From positions 2,170,997 through 2,234,996 of the forward strand of contig NZ_BLPF01000002.1 of the NCBI RefSeq assembly GCF_011764425.1: a stretch of 64,000 nt of DNA, read 5' to 3'. Each line of letters starts with the position of its first letter. Position 1 is the first letter of the stretch. Shown in pieces: positions 8,759 through 18,019 of the stretch. The translations under genes were made by a program, and so were the position numbers. The stretch comes from Phytohabitans houttuyneae (GTDB lineage: Bacteria; Actinomycetota; Actinomycetes; Mycobacteriales; Micromonosporaceae). Below the pieces are notes generated by a model. It was not told the origin of the DNA and made no database searches. It saw nothing but the letters and a program-made list of their open reading frames with translations.

Positions 8759-9595
8759 TCAGCGGTTCAGGCCGGTGAACGTCATCGAGGCGACGAACCA
8801 CCGCTGCGCGAGCACGAACCCGATCAGCAGCGGCATCGTGGCCACGACGTTTCCGGCCATCAAGAGTTCGAACTGGGTGCGCCGGGTGCCCTGGAACGAG
8901 GTCAGCCCGACCTGGAGCGTGTACCAGCGCTCGTCGCTGATGGCGATCAGCGGCCACACGAGGTCGTTCCAGGAGCCCAGCAGGGTGAAGACGGCGAGCG
9001 TCGCGAGGGCGGGCTTGGCCAGCGGCAGCACGATCCGCCGGAACGCGCCGAACGTGCCGCAGCCGTCGAGCCGCGCCGCCTCCTCCAGCTCCCGGGGCAG
9101 GGACAGGAAGAACTGCCGCATCAGGAAGATGCCGAACGCGGAGGCCAGCCACGGCACGAACGCGGCGGCGAGCGTGTTGGCGATGCCGAGGCGGCTGAAC
9201 ATCAGGAAGGTCGGGATCATCAGCAGCTGGATCGGCACCATCACGGTCGCGACCATCGCGAAGAAGCCGAGGGTGCGGCCGGGGAAGCGCAGCCGCGCGA
9301 AGCCGTACCCGGCCAGCGAGCAGAGCACCAGGTGCCCGACGATCGAGATGGCCGCGACGACCACCGTGTTGGCCAGCCACCGCAGGATCTGCGACTCGGC
9401 GAACAGCGCCTGGTAGCCGGCGAGGCTCAGCTGGGTGGGGATGAGCCGGGGCGGGAAGCGGTTGATGTCGGCCGCGGTCATGAACGAGGTGAGCACCATC
9501 TGCAGCAGCGGCAGCGCGAAGGTGAGCGACAGCGGCATCAGCAGCAGGTGCCACGGGCTGAAGGGCAGGCGTCGACGCTTGACCGTGGCAGCCAT
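8759..9595 (-). CDS. carbohydrate ABC transporter permease, MalG/UgpE type
   Basis: The 278-residue protein has about six membrane helices and the inner-membrane permease EAA-type motif (ELEEAARLDGCGTFGAFRRIVLP, near residue 190) that docks the ATPase. The start at 9595 overlaps the stop of the partner permease. It follows the GH4 start with a 12-base gap. No ATPase is encoded in the operon; in actinobacteria a shared MsiK ATPase commonly serves such importers. Confidence 0.9.
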   Translation of the reverse strand: MAATVKRRRLPFSPWHLLLMPLSLTFALPLLQMVLTSFMTAADINRFPPRLIPTQLSLAGYQALFAESQILRWLANTVVVAAISIVGHLVLCSLAGYGFARLRFPGRTLGFFAMVATVMVPIQLLMIPTFLMFSRLGIANTLAAAFVPWLASAFGIFLMRQFFLSLPRELEEAARLDGCGTFGAFRRIVLPLAKPALATLAVFTLLGSWNDLVWPLIAISDERWYTLQVGLTSFQGTRRTQFELLMAGNVVATMPLLIGFVLAQRWFVASMTFTGLNR

Positions 9596-10542
9596 CAGAA
9601 CGCCTCCACCTTCGCCCGGCGGGAGTACAGGATCATCGCGACGGTGAGCAGCATCGTGAACGCGAACAGGCCGTACGCGACCGCGGACCCGTAGCCGTAG
9701 CGCTGGGTCTGGAAGGCCAGCTCGTACACGTAGTAGACGACCGTCTGGCTGGCGTTGAGCGGCCCGCCGCGGGTGGTGGTGAAGACCAGGTCGAAGAGCT
9801 GGAGCACGGTGATGGTCTGCCACACGCCGGTGAAGACGGTGACCGGCCGCAGCGCCGGCACGGTCACGTGCCAGAAGACCTGCCAGCGGCTGGCACCGTC
9901 CACTGTGGCCGCCTCGACCAGGTCCTTGGGGATGTCCTGCAGCGCGGCGAGGTAGATGACCGCGACGAAGCCGACCTGCCCCCACAGCGCGATCAGGCAG
10001 ATCACCACGAGCACCTGCCGCGGGTCTTCCAGGAACTGCTGCGCGGGCAGGCCGAGGCGGCGCAGCAGCTCGTTCGCGCTGCCGAACTGCGGGTTGAACA
10101 CGTACCCGGCCAGGATGCCGGTCGCCGCCGCGGAGGCGACGAACGGCACGAAGATGCAGGTGCGGTAGAAGCGGATCAGCCGGATCGGCTGGCTCAACGC
10201 GATCGCCACCACCAGGCCGAAGGCGATCGACGACGGTACGAACAGCGCGGTCAGCAGCAGTGTGTGGCGTACCGACTCCCAAAGCTCCGGGTCCTCGACC
10301 ATCCGCTGGTAGTTGCCCCAGCCGAGGTCGCGGGCCGGCGCGATGCCGTTCCACCGGGTGCGGGAGATGAGAAACGCCCACACCGCCGGGAAGATCGACA
10401 GGCCGACGACCAGCAAGGTCCCGGGGCCGGCGAACGCCCAGCCGGTCGCCGCCCGCCCCGCCGTGCGGCGCCACCGGTGGGTTCGGAGGCTCCGCGCACT
10501 CCCCGTGCGGGTGCGCGGAGCCTCCAGTGTGGACGGGACCAT
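9595..10542 (-). CDS. carbohydrate ABC transporter permease, MalF/UgpA type
   Basis: The 315-residue protein starts with a basic cytoplasmic leader, then hydrophobic helices, and carries the EAA loop DLVEAATVDGASRWQVFWHV followed by TVPALRP. It also has the family-typical segment TTRGGPLNASQTVVYYVYE. It forms the heterodimeric pore with the next permease. It sits five bases after the stop of the binding protein gene. Confidence 0.9.
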   Translation of the reverse strand: MVPSTLEAPRTRTGSARSLRTHRWRRTAGRAATGWAFAGPGTLLVVGLSIFPAVWAFLISRTRWNGIAPARDLGWGNYQRMVEDPELWESVRHTLLLTALFVPSSIAFGLVVAIALSQPIRLIRFYRTCIFVPFVASAAATGILAGYVFNPQFGSANELLRRLGLPAQQFLEDPRQVLVVICLIALWGQVGFVAVIYLAALQDIPKDLVEAATVDGASRWQVFWHVTVPALRPVTVFTGVWQTITVLQLFDLVFTTTRGGPLNASQTVVYYVYELAFQTQRYGYGSAVAYGLFAFTMLLTVAMILYSRRAKVEAF

Positions 10543-10547
10543 CGGGG

Positions 10548-11870
10548 CTACCGGTCTTCCAGCGCCGGCTTGGCCCGCTGCGCGGCGTCGTCGAGGGCCG
10601 CCTTCGGCTCGGCGGCGCCCTGCAGCACCTTCGAGATGGCCTCACCGACGTAGCGGGACATCTCCACGTACCCGGTCACGGTGGGCCGGGGCTGCTTGGC
10701 GTTGGCGAGGTTGTCGAAGAACTTCTGGGCACCGGGCGCGTACTCCTTGACGTACGCGGCGAACTCCGGCGTGCCCTGCTCGGAGGAGCGCAGCGGGAGG
10801 TTGCCGAACGTCAGGTTCCACTTGGCGTCGATCTCCTTGCTGGTGAGCCAGCGGACGAAGTCGCGGGCGGCGCCGGCCCGGTTGGGGTCCTCGTGGTCGA
10901 GCAGCACCCACAGGTCGGGGCCGGAGACCGTCTCGTGGTTGCCGTCGAAGCCGGGCAGGAACGAGACGCCGTAGTCGACCTTCTGCTCCTTGAGGTCGTA
11001 CAGCACCCACGGCCCGGAGATGATCATGCCGACGTTGCCGGAGTAGAACAGCGGCGCGTACTTCTCGTCGGTCTGGTCCAGGTACATCGACTTGTCGACG
11101 ACGGCGAGCTGGCGCAGGTACTCCAGGGCGGCCACGCCGGCGTCGGAGTTGAACGCGGGCGCGCCGCCGGGGTCCAGAATCCTGCCGCCCTTTTGCCACA
11201 GCAGCGGCCACAGGTGCCAGGTGGTGTCCTCGCTGCCGGAGACCGAGTACGCGGTGCCGTAGATGTTCTTCGAGGGGTCGGTGAGCTTCTTCGCGGCGGC
11301 CCGGAAGTCGTCCCACGACCAGTCGTCGGTCGGGTGGGGCAGGCCGGCGGCGTCGAAGAGCTTCTTGTTGTAGATGAGGCCGAGGTTGTCCACCAGCGCG
11401 GGCACGCCGATCACCCGGCCCTCGACGGTGGCCGTCGCCCGCGCGGCCGGCGGGATCTCCTCCCACGCCGTCGCCGGCTCGGCGACGAAGGCCTTGAGGT
11501 CCTGGGTGCGGCCGCTCTGGCCGAGCTCGGTGGCCCAGCTGCCGTACGCGTACGAGATGTCCGGGTAGGTGCCGCTGGTGAAGCCGGCCGACAGCTTGGT
11601 GAGCAGCTCGTCCGTGGTGGCGGCGCCGGACGACACGTTGAGGGTCACGTTGGGGTGCAGGGCCTGGTACTCCTTGGCCAGCCCCTCCAGGATGTTCTGC
11701 GCCTCGGCCGACTGGCCGGTCCACCAGGTGAGGGTCACCTTGGCGTTGGGGTCGTAGCCCTCGGCGGCGTCCTTGCCGTCGTCCTCGGGCGCGCCCGAGG
11801 TGCATCCCGCGAGAGCGAGGACCAGGGCGGATATACCTGCGGCGAACGCGCGCCGGACATCGTGTCTCAT
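10548..11870 (-). CDS. sugar-binding lipoprotein of the ABC importer
   Basis: The 440-residue protein has a lipoprotein signal (RRAFAAGISALVLALAGC, lipobox LAGC) and a family 1 extracellular binding fold, with VTLTWWTGQSAEAQNILEG at the mature N-terminus. It delivers the substrate to the two permeases downstream. I chose ATG 11870, which has GAGG seven bases upstream; an in-frame ATG at 11885 would add five residues and has a poorer site. Confidence 0.9.
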   Translation of the reverse strand: MRHDVRRAFAAGISALVLALAGCTSGAPEDDGKDAAEGYDPNAKVTLTWWTGQSAEAQNILEGLAKEYQALHPNVTLNVSSGAATTDELLTKLSAGFTSGTYPDISYAYGSWATELGQSGRTQDLKAFVAEPATAWEEIPPAARATATVEGRVIGVPALVDNLGLIYNKKLFDAAGLPHPTDDWSWDDFRAAAKKLTDPSKNIYGTAYSVSGSEDTTWHLWPLLWQKGGRILDPGGAPAFNSDAGVAALEYLRQLAVVDKSMYLDQTDEKYAPLFYSGNVGMIISGPWVLYDLKEQKVDYGVSFLPGFDGNHETVSGPDLWVLLDHEDPNRAGAARDFVRWLTSKEIDAKWNLTFGNLPLRSSEQGTPEFAAYVKEYAPGAQKFFDNLANAKQPRPTVTGYVEMSRYVGEAISKVLQGAAEPKAALDDAAQRAKPALEDR

Positions 11871-11899
11871 GCCAACCTCGCTCATGTCGGGACCGACTT

Positions 11900-12784
11900 C
11901 TAGGGGGCGAGCACCACCGACCGGGTGAGCAGTCGCGGGTGGTCGGGGTCGAGACCGCGACTCCGCGCGAGCTCGAGCGCCAGGCGCTGTGCGAGCACGA
12001 GCTGGGCGAGCGGGTCGCGGGAGGGTTCGTGGTGGACGGTCGCGCCGGCGCCCGCCGCGGTCTCGGTGATGCCCTCGGGCACGGAGCCGAAGACCCAGAC
12101 GAGGCTGCGCGCGGTGGCGACCGCGACCGGGCCGTGGCGGAAGTCCATCGCGGGGTACGACTCGGACCAGGCCTGCGCCGCCTCGCGCACCTTGAGGGCG
12201 GCCTCGTGCGCCAGGCCGACGGTCCAGCCGGTACCCAGGAAGACGAAGTGGTCGAACGCTGAGGGGTCGGCGGGCAGTGGCATCGCGACCGCCGACCGTC
12301 CATCGTGGATCAGCTGGCCGTGCGGGTGGCCGAGTGCGGCGCGGGCGCCGGCCAGCACCGTTGTCGGAAAGCGGGTCTGCACGACGCTCGCCTCGTCGGC
12401 GAAGCCGAGGACGAGCCGCTCGTCGGCCAGCGCGTCGACGGCCTCGCCGTCGACCGCCGTGACCACCACCCGCCGGGTGCCGGCCGGCAGCGCGCGCAGC
12501 GCGGTGAGGATCTCCGTGGTGGAGCCGGACCGGGTGATTGCCACGACCCGGTCGTAGCGGCGGCCGGCCGGCAGCTCGCTGGCGTACGCGGCGTCGGTCT
12601 CGCCGACCCCGGCCTCCTCGCGCAGCTTCGCGTAGGACTGCGCGACGAACGCCGAGGTGCCGCACCCGATCGCGAGGACCCGCTCGCCGGGCGCGGCGAG
12701 GGCGTCCCGGAACGCGTCGACCTGGCCCAACGCGGTCTGCCAGGTGTCCGGCTGGCTGGCGATCTCCGCCGCGGTCGCTGTCAT
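11900..12784 (-). CDS. SIS-domain sugar isomerase/deaminase (AgaS/GlmS-like)
   Basis: The 294-residue protein contains two SIS domains. The first phosphosugar loop is AIGCGTSAFVAQSYAKL followed by AITRSGSTTEILTAL; the second holds FLGTGWTVGLAHEAALKVREA and the conserved ESYPAMDFRHGPVA. This is the isomerase half of GlmS and the AgaS group, which deaminates and isomerises galactosamine-6-P or glucosamine-6-P. It is the promoter-proximal gene of the operon. Together with a PfkB kinase and class II aldolase it suggests amino-hexose catabolism through tagatose phosphates. No NagA/AgaA deacetylase gene is present here. Confidence 0.85.
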   Translation of the reverse strand: MTATAAEIASQPDTWQTALGQVDAFRDALAAPGERVLAIGCGTSAFVAQSYAKLREEAGVGETDAAYASELPAGRRYDRVVAITRSGSTTEILTALRALPAGTRRVVVTAVDGEAVDALADERLVLGFADEASVVQTRFPTTVLAGARAALGHPHGQLIHDGRSAVAMPLPADPSAFDHFVFLGTGWTVGLAHEAALKVREAAQAWSESYPAMDFRHGPVAVATARSLVWVFGSVPEGITETAAGAGATVHHEPSRDPLAQLVLAQRLALELARSRGLDPDHPRLLTRSVVLAP

Positions 12785-12958
12785 GGCGGGAAACTATGCG
12801 CGGCGGTGAGCGAAGAACAAGACTTCGCGTGCATGCGCGCATTCTGGGTTGCGCGTTTGGACGACATCGTGGGCACCGGTGGCCGAACGCGCAGGTTACG
12901 ATTTGCGATCGTGTGCGTTTCGCGCACGCCATGAGCCGGCCGAAAGCGAGCGACACCC
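12785..12958. promoter_or_regulatory. divergent promoter region of the sugar operon and its DeoR regulator
   Basis: This 174-base gap separates two start codons. Two small inverted repeats lie side by side just before the regulator: ACGAT-TTGCG-ATCGT at 12898-12912 and GTGCG-TTTCG-CGCAC at 12913-12927. They are candidate operator sites for the DeoR protein, which would then control itself and the operon. The repeat assignment is inference from position only. Confidence 0.4.
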
Positions 12959-13741
12959 ATGGCCCGAAGCACCCTCCGCCGCGCCGACCGGGTCAGCGGC
13001 ATCCTGGAGCGCCTCGCGCAGGACGGCTCGGTCGACGCCGGGCGGCTCGCCGGCGAGTTCCGGGTCTCGGCCGCGACGATCCGCCGCGACCTGCAGATGC
13101 TCGAGGACCAGAAGCTGCTGTCCCGCACCCACGGCGGCGCGGTGACCGCCGACGTGGCGTACGAGCTGCCCGTGCTCTACCGGGGCGGCCAGCACCGCGA
13201 CCAGAAGCGGGCGATCGCGCGGTGCGCCGTCTCCCGGCTGCCGCACGGGCCGCTGACCATCGGCTTCACCGGGGGCACGACGACGTACGAGGTGGCCCGG
13301 CTGGTCGCCGAGCGGTTCGACCTGACGGTGGTGACCAACGCGCTGAACATCGCCGTCGACCTCGCCCTCCGCCCCCGGCTGAAGCTGATCATGACGGGCG
13401 GGGTGAGCCGCACCCAGTCGTACGAGCTGGTGGGTCCCCTCGCCGACCGCGCGCTCGCCGGGCTCAACATCGGGGTGGCGGTCATCGGGGTCGACGGCAT
13501 CTCCGCCCGCGGCGGCCTCACCACCCACGACGAGATCGAGGCGCACACCAACGCGGCGATGATCGCGCGGGCCGACCGGGTGATGGTCGTGGCCGACGGA
13601 TCGAAGATCGGGCAGATCTACCTCGCCCGCATGTGCTCGGTCACCGAGGTCTCCGAGCTGATCACCGACTCCTCGGCCGACCCGGCCGCGCTGGACGCCA
13701 TCCGGCGCGGCGGCACGGAGATCGTCATCGCCGACGCCTGA
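12959..13741 (+). CDS. DeoR/GlpR-family transcriptional regulator
   Basis: The 260-residue protein has an N-terminal DeoR winged helix (residues about 10-65: DAGRLAGEFRVSAATIRRDL then LEDQKLLSRTHGGAV) and the C-terminal sugar-phosphate sensor domain with GFTGGTTTYEVARL, VTNALNIA and GVDGISARGGLTTHDE. Such proteins usually repress sugar operons and are released by a phosphorylated sugar. It is transcribed away from the sugar operon and shares its intergenic region, so it is the likely regulator. Confidence 0.9.
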   Translation: MARSTLRRADRVSGILERLAQDGSVDAGRLAGEFRVSAATIRRDLQMLEDQKLLSRTHGGAVTADVAYELPVLYRGGQHRDQKRAIARCAVSRLPHGPLTIGFTGGTTTYEVARLVAERFDLTVVTNALNIAVDLALRPRLKLIMTGGVSRTQSYELVGPLADRALAGLNIGVAVIGVDGISARGGLTTHDEIEAHTNAAMIARADRVMVVADGSKIGQIYLARMCSVTEVSELITDSSADPAALDAIRRGGTEIVIADA

Positions 13742-13769
13742 GCGGGTCCGGCCGGCGGCCGGACCCGCT
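13741..13769. terminator. strong bidirectional hairpin terminator
   Basis: A perfect 13-bp stem (AGCGGGTCCGGCC with its complement) closes on a three-base loop. It begins at the last base of the deoR stop codon and ends 17 bases before the stop codon of the convergent nuclease gene, so it can serve both. Confidence 0.8.
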
Positions 13770-13786
13770 ACCTTTCGTGCCGGGGG

Positions 13787-14419
13787 TCAGCAGGTGCCGA
13801 GCATGCCGTTCAGCGCGCTCTTCTCCGCGCTGTCGACGCTGAGGTTGTAGTAGTACTTGACCTGGATCCAGGCCCGCGCGTACGTGCAGCGGAACGAGGC
13901 CAGCGGCGGCTGCCAGGTGGCGGGGTCCTGGTCACCCTTGGCCTGGTTGACGTTGTCGGTCACCGCCCACAGCTCGGGTCCGCCGAGGTCGTTGGCGTAC
14001 GTCTGCCGCCGCGACGTGGTCCACGCCCAGGCGCCCGACGCCCACGCCTCGGAGAGGGGCACCATGTGGTCGATGTCGACGTCCGCGGGGTTGGTCCAGG
14101 TGGCGCCGTCGAACGGGCTGCGCCACGAGCCCGACGTGGGGTAGCAGCTGCTGTCGACGGCGACGCCGGTGCCGTCCCGCTTGAGCACCTGCTCGCGGGT
14201 GTTGCACGAGCCGGTGATCGTGATCCAGTGCGGGAAGAGGTCGCGGTTGTAGCTGGACTGGTGCGACTCGGCCGCGACGGTGAGCGTGGCGAGGCGGCTC
14301 GCCGCGGTGCTGGCGGACGGGATGTTCGGCGGGGTCGCGCGGACCGGTGTGGCGGTCAGCGCGAGCAGCGCGGCGATGGCGCCGAGGGTGGCGGCGCCAG
14401 CCTTGAACACGCGAGCCAT
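13787..14419 (-). CDS. secreted HNH nuclease (DUF1524/GmrSD C-terminal family)
   Basis: The 210-residue protein has a Sec signal peptide (residues 1-29, cleavage after VRA) and a compact HNH domain: DVDIDHMVPLSEAWASGAW holds the catalytic His pair and WAVTDNVNQAKGDQDPATW supplies the Asn and Lys/Asp residues of the beta-beta-alpha metal finger. Four Cys could form disulphides outside the cell. The likely role is extracellular DNA digestion for nutrients. The specificity cannot be told from sequence. Confidence 0.88.
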   Translation of the reverse strand: MARVFKAGAATLGAIAALLALTATPVRATPPNIPSASTAASRLATLTVAAESHQSSYNRDLFPHWITITGSCNTREQVLKRDGTGVAVDSSCYPTSGSWRSPFDGATWTNPADVDIDHMVPLSEAWASGAWAWTTSRRQTYANDLGGPELWAVTDNVNQAKGDQDPATWQPPLASFRCTYARAWIQVKYYYNLSVDSAEKSALNGMLGTC

Positions 14420-14585
14420 GTGGACTCCTGACTATCCGCGGCGCGGCCGGACGGGGGTGTTCCGGCAGGGGACGCGACGTGGATACATAGATCAATGTCA
14501 GATTTATTAGCATGAAGCCCACCTGCGCCGATACGGCCGCGTGAACGTCGTGTGAAAATCAACGGCCAGGCGGAGGAGGAGCACT

Positions 14586-15807
14586 GTGTCGGACACCCTG
14601 GAGCACCGCGTCGGCGAGGTCACGCTCACCGTGGCCGGACCCGACGGCCGCCCGCTGGCCGAGCGGGACGTGACGGTGGCGCAGCAGCGGCACGCGTTCG
14701 CGTTCGGCAACATCGGGTTCGACTTCGTCGACCTGGTCGGCGGCGCGGACGTCGCCGCCCTGGACCGGTTGGGCGCCCTGTGGCTCCGGCTCTTCAACAC
14801 CGCGACGCTGCCGTTCTACTGGGGCGGCTACGAGCCGCGGCGCGGCTCCCCGGACGCCGAGCGGCTCGCGCGGACGGCGCGGTGGTTCGCCGAGCGCGGC
14901 GTCACCGTCAAGGGCCACCCGCTCGTCTGGCACACGGTGCAGCCGGAGTGGCTGCTCGGCCTCGACCTCGACGAGGTGGAACGGCTGCAGCGCGCCCGTA
15001 TCCGCGACGTGGTCGGCGGGTTCGCCGGTCTCATCGACCTGTGGGACGCCATCAACGAGGCGGTCATCATGCCCGTCTTCGACAACGGGGACAACGCGAT
15101 CACCCCGCTCGCCCGCGCCCGGGGAGGATCCACATGGTGCGCATGGCGTTCGAGGAGGCGCGCGCCGCCAACCCGTCGGCGACGCTGGTGCTCAACGACT
15201 TCGACCTCAGCTCCGCCTACGAGTGCCTGATCGAGGGCGTGCTGGAGGCCGGCGTCCGGATCGACGCCATCGGGCTGCAGACCCACATGCACCAGGGGTA
15301 CCGGGGCGAGGAGGCGATGTGGCACACGCTGGACCGGTTCGCCCGGTACGGCCTGCCGCTGCACATGACCGAGACCACGCTCGTCTCCGGCCACCTCATG
15401 CCACCCGAGATCGTGGACCTCAACGACTACCAGATCCCCGAGTGGCCCACGACGCCGAGGGCGAGGCCCGGCAGGCGGACGACATCACGCGCCACTACCG
15501 CTCGCTGGTCGCCCATCCCGCCGTCCAGTCCATCAACTACTGGGGCATCACCGACGAGGGCGCCTGGCTCGGCGCGCCGGCGGGCCTGGTACGCAAGGAC
15601 GGCAGCCCGAAGCCCGCGTACGAGGCGCTTGACGCGCTCATCAACGGCGAGTGGTGGCTCAAGCCCACGCCGATGCGCACGACAGCGGACGGCACGCTGA
15701 CGGTCAGCGGCTTCCACGGCGAGTACTCCCTCACCGCGGACGGCCACACCCTGCCGTTCACCATCACCCCGACCCCGCGGACGATCCCCGTAACCCTCGC
15801 CGTCTGA
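14586..15807 (+). pseudogene. GH10 endo-1,4-beta-xylanase-like enzyme, broken by two -1 shifts
   Basis: Three consecutive frames join to a 407-residue protein if one G is restored in GGGG at 15121-15124 and one base near 15454-15459. The enzyme has the GH10 acid/base motif LWDAINEAVIMP (about residue 155), GLQTHMHQGY, and the nucleophile region LHMTETTLVSG. It has no signal peptide and begins with a short beta domain (VGEVTLTVAGPDGRPL) seen in intracellular GH10 members. It cleaves xylan-type backbones or their oligomers. All catalytic blocks are conserved on both sides of each shift, so sequence error is more likely than decay. Confidence 0.8.
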
Positions 15808-16321
15808 GACGGTGACCCGGGCGCGCGGCTGCTCATCCTCCACACTGTCATCACCGGCTCGTCCGCCGGCGCCGCCGGGACCGCCACTGCGGGCGCCCGG
15901 CCCGCCCGGCCGGCTGCGTCGCCGTCGCCCAACCGGCGAGCACGGCTCCGACGTAGCGTCGCTTGTGGACGATGACGGCCCGCAGCCTCCGCCTCACCCC
16001 ACCCCGATCGGTCAGGATTCGAGAAGTGGAGACCGCCGCCCCGTTCATAGCCTGTGAGCACCGGACGGATGGAGGCGGACGATGGCGCGGAACAAGCAGG
16101 CCGGCAGCGCGCGCAAGCCCGGCACCCGACCGCGAACCGTGAGCGGCGGGGATGACATCCTGGCGGATGTGGCGGCGGCGACGGTCGGGCTTGGCGCGCG
16201 GAGCCGGCAGCGGAGGCCGGGGAAGTCGGCGAGCGCGAGCGAGCCGCCGGCCGTAGCGGTGCCCGCGGGAGCATGCGGTCCGCAGGTGACGCGGACCGGG
16301 GTATATCCGCTTAAAAGGGTC
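15808..16321. other. intergenic region without a confident gene
   Basis: About 510 bases lie between the xylanase end and the end of the PucR regulator. A possible start at 16082 (ATG with GGAGGCG eight bases upstream, reading MARNKQAGSARKPGT) has a good ribosome site, but its frame runs on antisense through the whole regulator gene. I therefore do not call it. A TAGCCT box lies upstream near 16049. Nothing else recognisable is present. Confidence 0.4.
16276..16298 (-). terminator. hairpin after the PucR-type regulator
   Basis: A perfect 8-bp stem (CGGTCCGC / GCGGACCG) with a seven-base loop lies 23 bases beyond the stop codon at 16322, on the downstream side of the minus-strand regulator gene. 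Confidence 0.5.
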
Positions 16322-17554
16322 CTACGGGTTCGGGTCGTAGGCGCCGTTGAGGCGGGCGAGCTTGAGGGCGAGGTGCAGGCAGAGGCGTTCGTTGCCGTCT
16401 TTGAGGTCGGTCTCGGCGAGCTGCTCCACGCGGTGCAGGCGGTAGTAGAGCGTGGTGCGGTGCAGGCGCAGCCGTTCGGCGGTGGCGTGTGCGTTGCCGG
16501 CCAGGTCGAGGTAGACCTCCAGCGTCCCCAGCAGGACGTGGTTGGCGTCGTCGCCGAGCAGGCGGTGCAGGCCGGGGTGGATGGTGGCCACGTCCAGGTG
16601 GCGACCGTCCATCTGGGACAGCATCCGGTAGATGCCGAGGTTCGACCAGGAGATCAGCGGTCCCAGCGCGGGCAGCTGCACGCCGACGCGGGCCGACTGG
16701 ACGGCCTCGTCGTACGAGTGGATCGCGTCGGCCAGCCTCGGCCGCTGCGCGCCGATGCCCACCACCACGCGGGACACCTCGGGCAGGTCGTCGATCACGT
16801 TGCGCAGCGCGCCGCGCAGGTAGCCGGCGGCCGCCTCGGCGGACGGGCGGCCGCCGACCTGGCCGCCGCGGACGAGCAGGACGCCCTGCTCGTGGCGGAG
16901 CAGGTGGAGCGCGTCGCGCACGCCGATCCAGCGGCGGGTGGCGACGAGGACCTGCTCCAGGGCGATCCCGGCGTCCTCGTCGAGCACCTGCCCGCGGGCC
17001 GGGACGAGCTGGGCGACGATGGCGGTGGCCGGGCCGTCGGCGGTGACCAGGCCGTCGGCCTGCAGCGAGCGCACCATCTCCTCGCGCGTGCCCTGGTTGT
17101 CGGAGAGCAGGCTGCGGGCCGCTTCCGCCTCGCGCTGCGCGGCCAGCTCGCCGAGCAGGTTTTCCCGGTAGAGCGCGAGCGACAGGTCGCTGGTCGCGCG
17201 CGTGACCACGTCGATGTCGGCTTCGCTCATGCCGCTGTCGGCCTCGATGAACCACACGTACCCCAGCAGCCGGTCGCCGTGCACGATCGGCACGCAGAGG
17301 CGGGGCAGCAGGTCCAGCTCGGGGCAGGCGGGGATGCGCACGGGCGCGCGGGCCTTCATGATGCCGAAGCCGCGGAACCACGAGATGACCTCGGGCGTGG
17401 TGTGGCGGCGGAGGATCGAGCTGCGGCGGACGTCGTCCATGGTGCCGGTGTGCTCGCTGTACACGACGACCCGGTGCCGCCGATCCTCGATCAGCGCCGG
17501 CCGGCCGACCCGCGCCGCCATCGTGTCGACGATGCCTTGCAGCTCCAGGTTCAT
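16322..17554 (-). CDS. PucR/CdaR-family transcriptional regulator
   Basis: The 410-residue protein has an N-terminal GAF-like sensory region (residues about 10-130, RHRVVVYSEHTG and LCVPIVHGDRLLGYVWF), a GGDEF-like middle domain (RVVVGIGAQRPRLADAIHSYDEA) and a C-terminal PucR helix-turn-helix: LEVYLDLAGNAHATAERLRL then HRTTLYYRLHRVEQL. Such proteins usually activate catabolic or degradative operons. It stands alone, with no adjacent co-directional catabolic genes, so its target is not evident. Confidence 0.88.
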   Translation of the reverse strand: MNLELQGIVDTMAARVGRPALIEDRRHRVVVYSEHTGTMDDVRRSSILRRHTTPEVISWFRGFGIMKARAPVRIPACPELDLLPRLCVPIVHGDRLLGYVWFIEADSGMSEADIDVVTRATSDLSLALYRENLLGELAAQREAEAARSLLSDNQGTREEMVRSLQADGLVTADGPATAIVAQLVPARGQVLDEDAGIALEQVLVATRRWIGVRDALHLLRHEQGVLLVRGGQVGGRPSAEAAAGYLRGALRNVIDDLPEVSRVVVGIGAQRPRLADAIHSYDEAVQSARVGVQLPALGPLISWSNLGIYRMLSQMDGRHLDVATIHPGLHRLLGDDANHVLLGTLEVYLDLAGNAHATAERLRLHRTTLYYRLHRVEQLAETDLKDGNERLCLHLALKLARLNGAYDPNP

Positions 17555-17715
17555 GCCGCTCCCGACCGGTTTGTGGCCCGCATGGCGGCCCCAACCCGTC
17601 GGCGTACCGCCGGTTCCCTACCCTCGACGCCATCCGCCGCCCGCGCAAGTGTCCCACCCAGATGATCATTCTCACCGGGATCGCACGCGTGGCGGTCCGT
17701 CCACTATCGAGAAGT

Positions 17716-17749
17716 GGTGATCCTGCCGCCCCGCAACGGCAGGATCACC
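17716..17749. terminator. 13-bp-stem hairpin terminator
   Basis: A perfect 13-bp stem (GGTGATCCTGCCG with its complement) encloses an eight-base loop. It is placed 18 bases beyond the stop codon of the DUF4242 gene at 17768, which is read on the minus strand. Confidence 0.75.
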
Positions 17750-17767
17750 CGTCGGGTCCGGCCGCCG

Positions 17768-18019
17768 CTACGCGACCTGGATCGGCACCTCGTAGACCTC
17801 GGTCGTCGGGTGCCCGGCCCGCTCGTGGATCCGCATGACGGCCTCGCGGCTGGGCGCGGTCGAGAGGCAGAAGACCTTGCCGGACTCCGGGTCCAGCCAG
17901 GCGCGCTCGAAGTGGACGCCCTCCTCCGCCTCGATCGCCTGGTCGGCCTCGTGCGCCTCTTTCAGCTGGTCGGCGGTGACGCCGACGAAGCCACTGTGTA
18001 CATCCATGAACGTCCCCAT
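17768..18019 (-). CDS. DUF4242 / SCO4226-like nickel-responsive protein
   Basis: The 83-residue protein reads MGTFMDVHSGFVGVTADQL, then GVHFERAWLDPESGKVFCLS and ERAGHPTTEVYEVPIQ. This closely follows SCO4226 of Streptomyces coelicolor as I remember it, a small ferredoxin-fold protein that binds nickel. His and Asp in MDVHSG and the Cys in VFCLS are typical. ATG 18019 is preceded by AAAGGGAAA five bases upstream, so longer upstream starts are not needed. It is a single-gene unit. Confidence 0.85.
   Translation of the reverse strand: MGTFMDVHSGFVGVTADQLKEAHEADQAIEAEEGVHFERAWLDPESGKVFCLSTAPSREAVMRIHERAGHPTTEVYEVPIQVA

Noticed and set aside
5689-12784. Sulfoquinovose (sulfo-EMP) operon
   Set aside because: Kinase and aldolase fit in principle, but the GH4 metal motif is that of alpha-galactosidases and no sulfolactaldehyde enzyme or sulfonate exporter is present.
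16082-17665. 527-codon plus-strand frame opposite the PucR-type regulator
   Set aside because: It has a good ribosome site, but it is entirely antisense to a protein with full PucR domains and has no recognisable motif. Only its first ~75 codons lie outside that gene, which is too little to support it.
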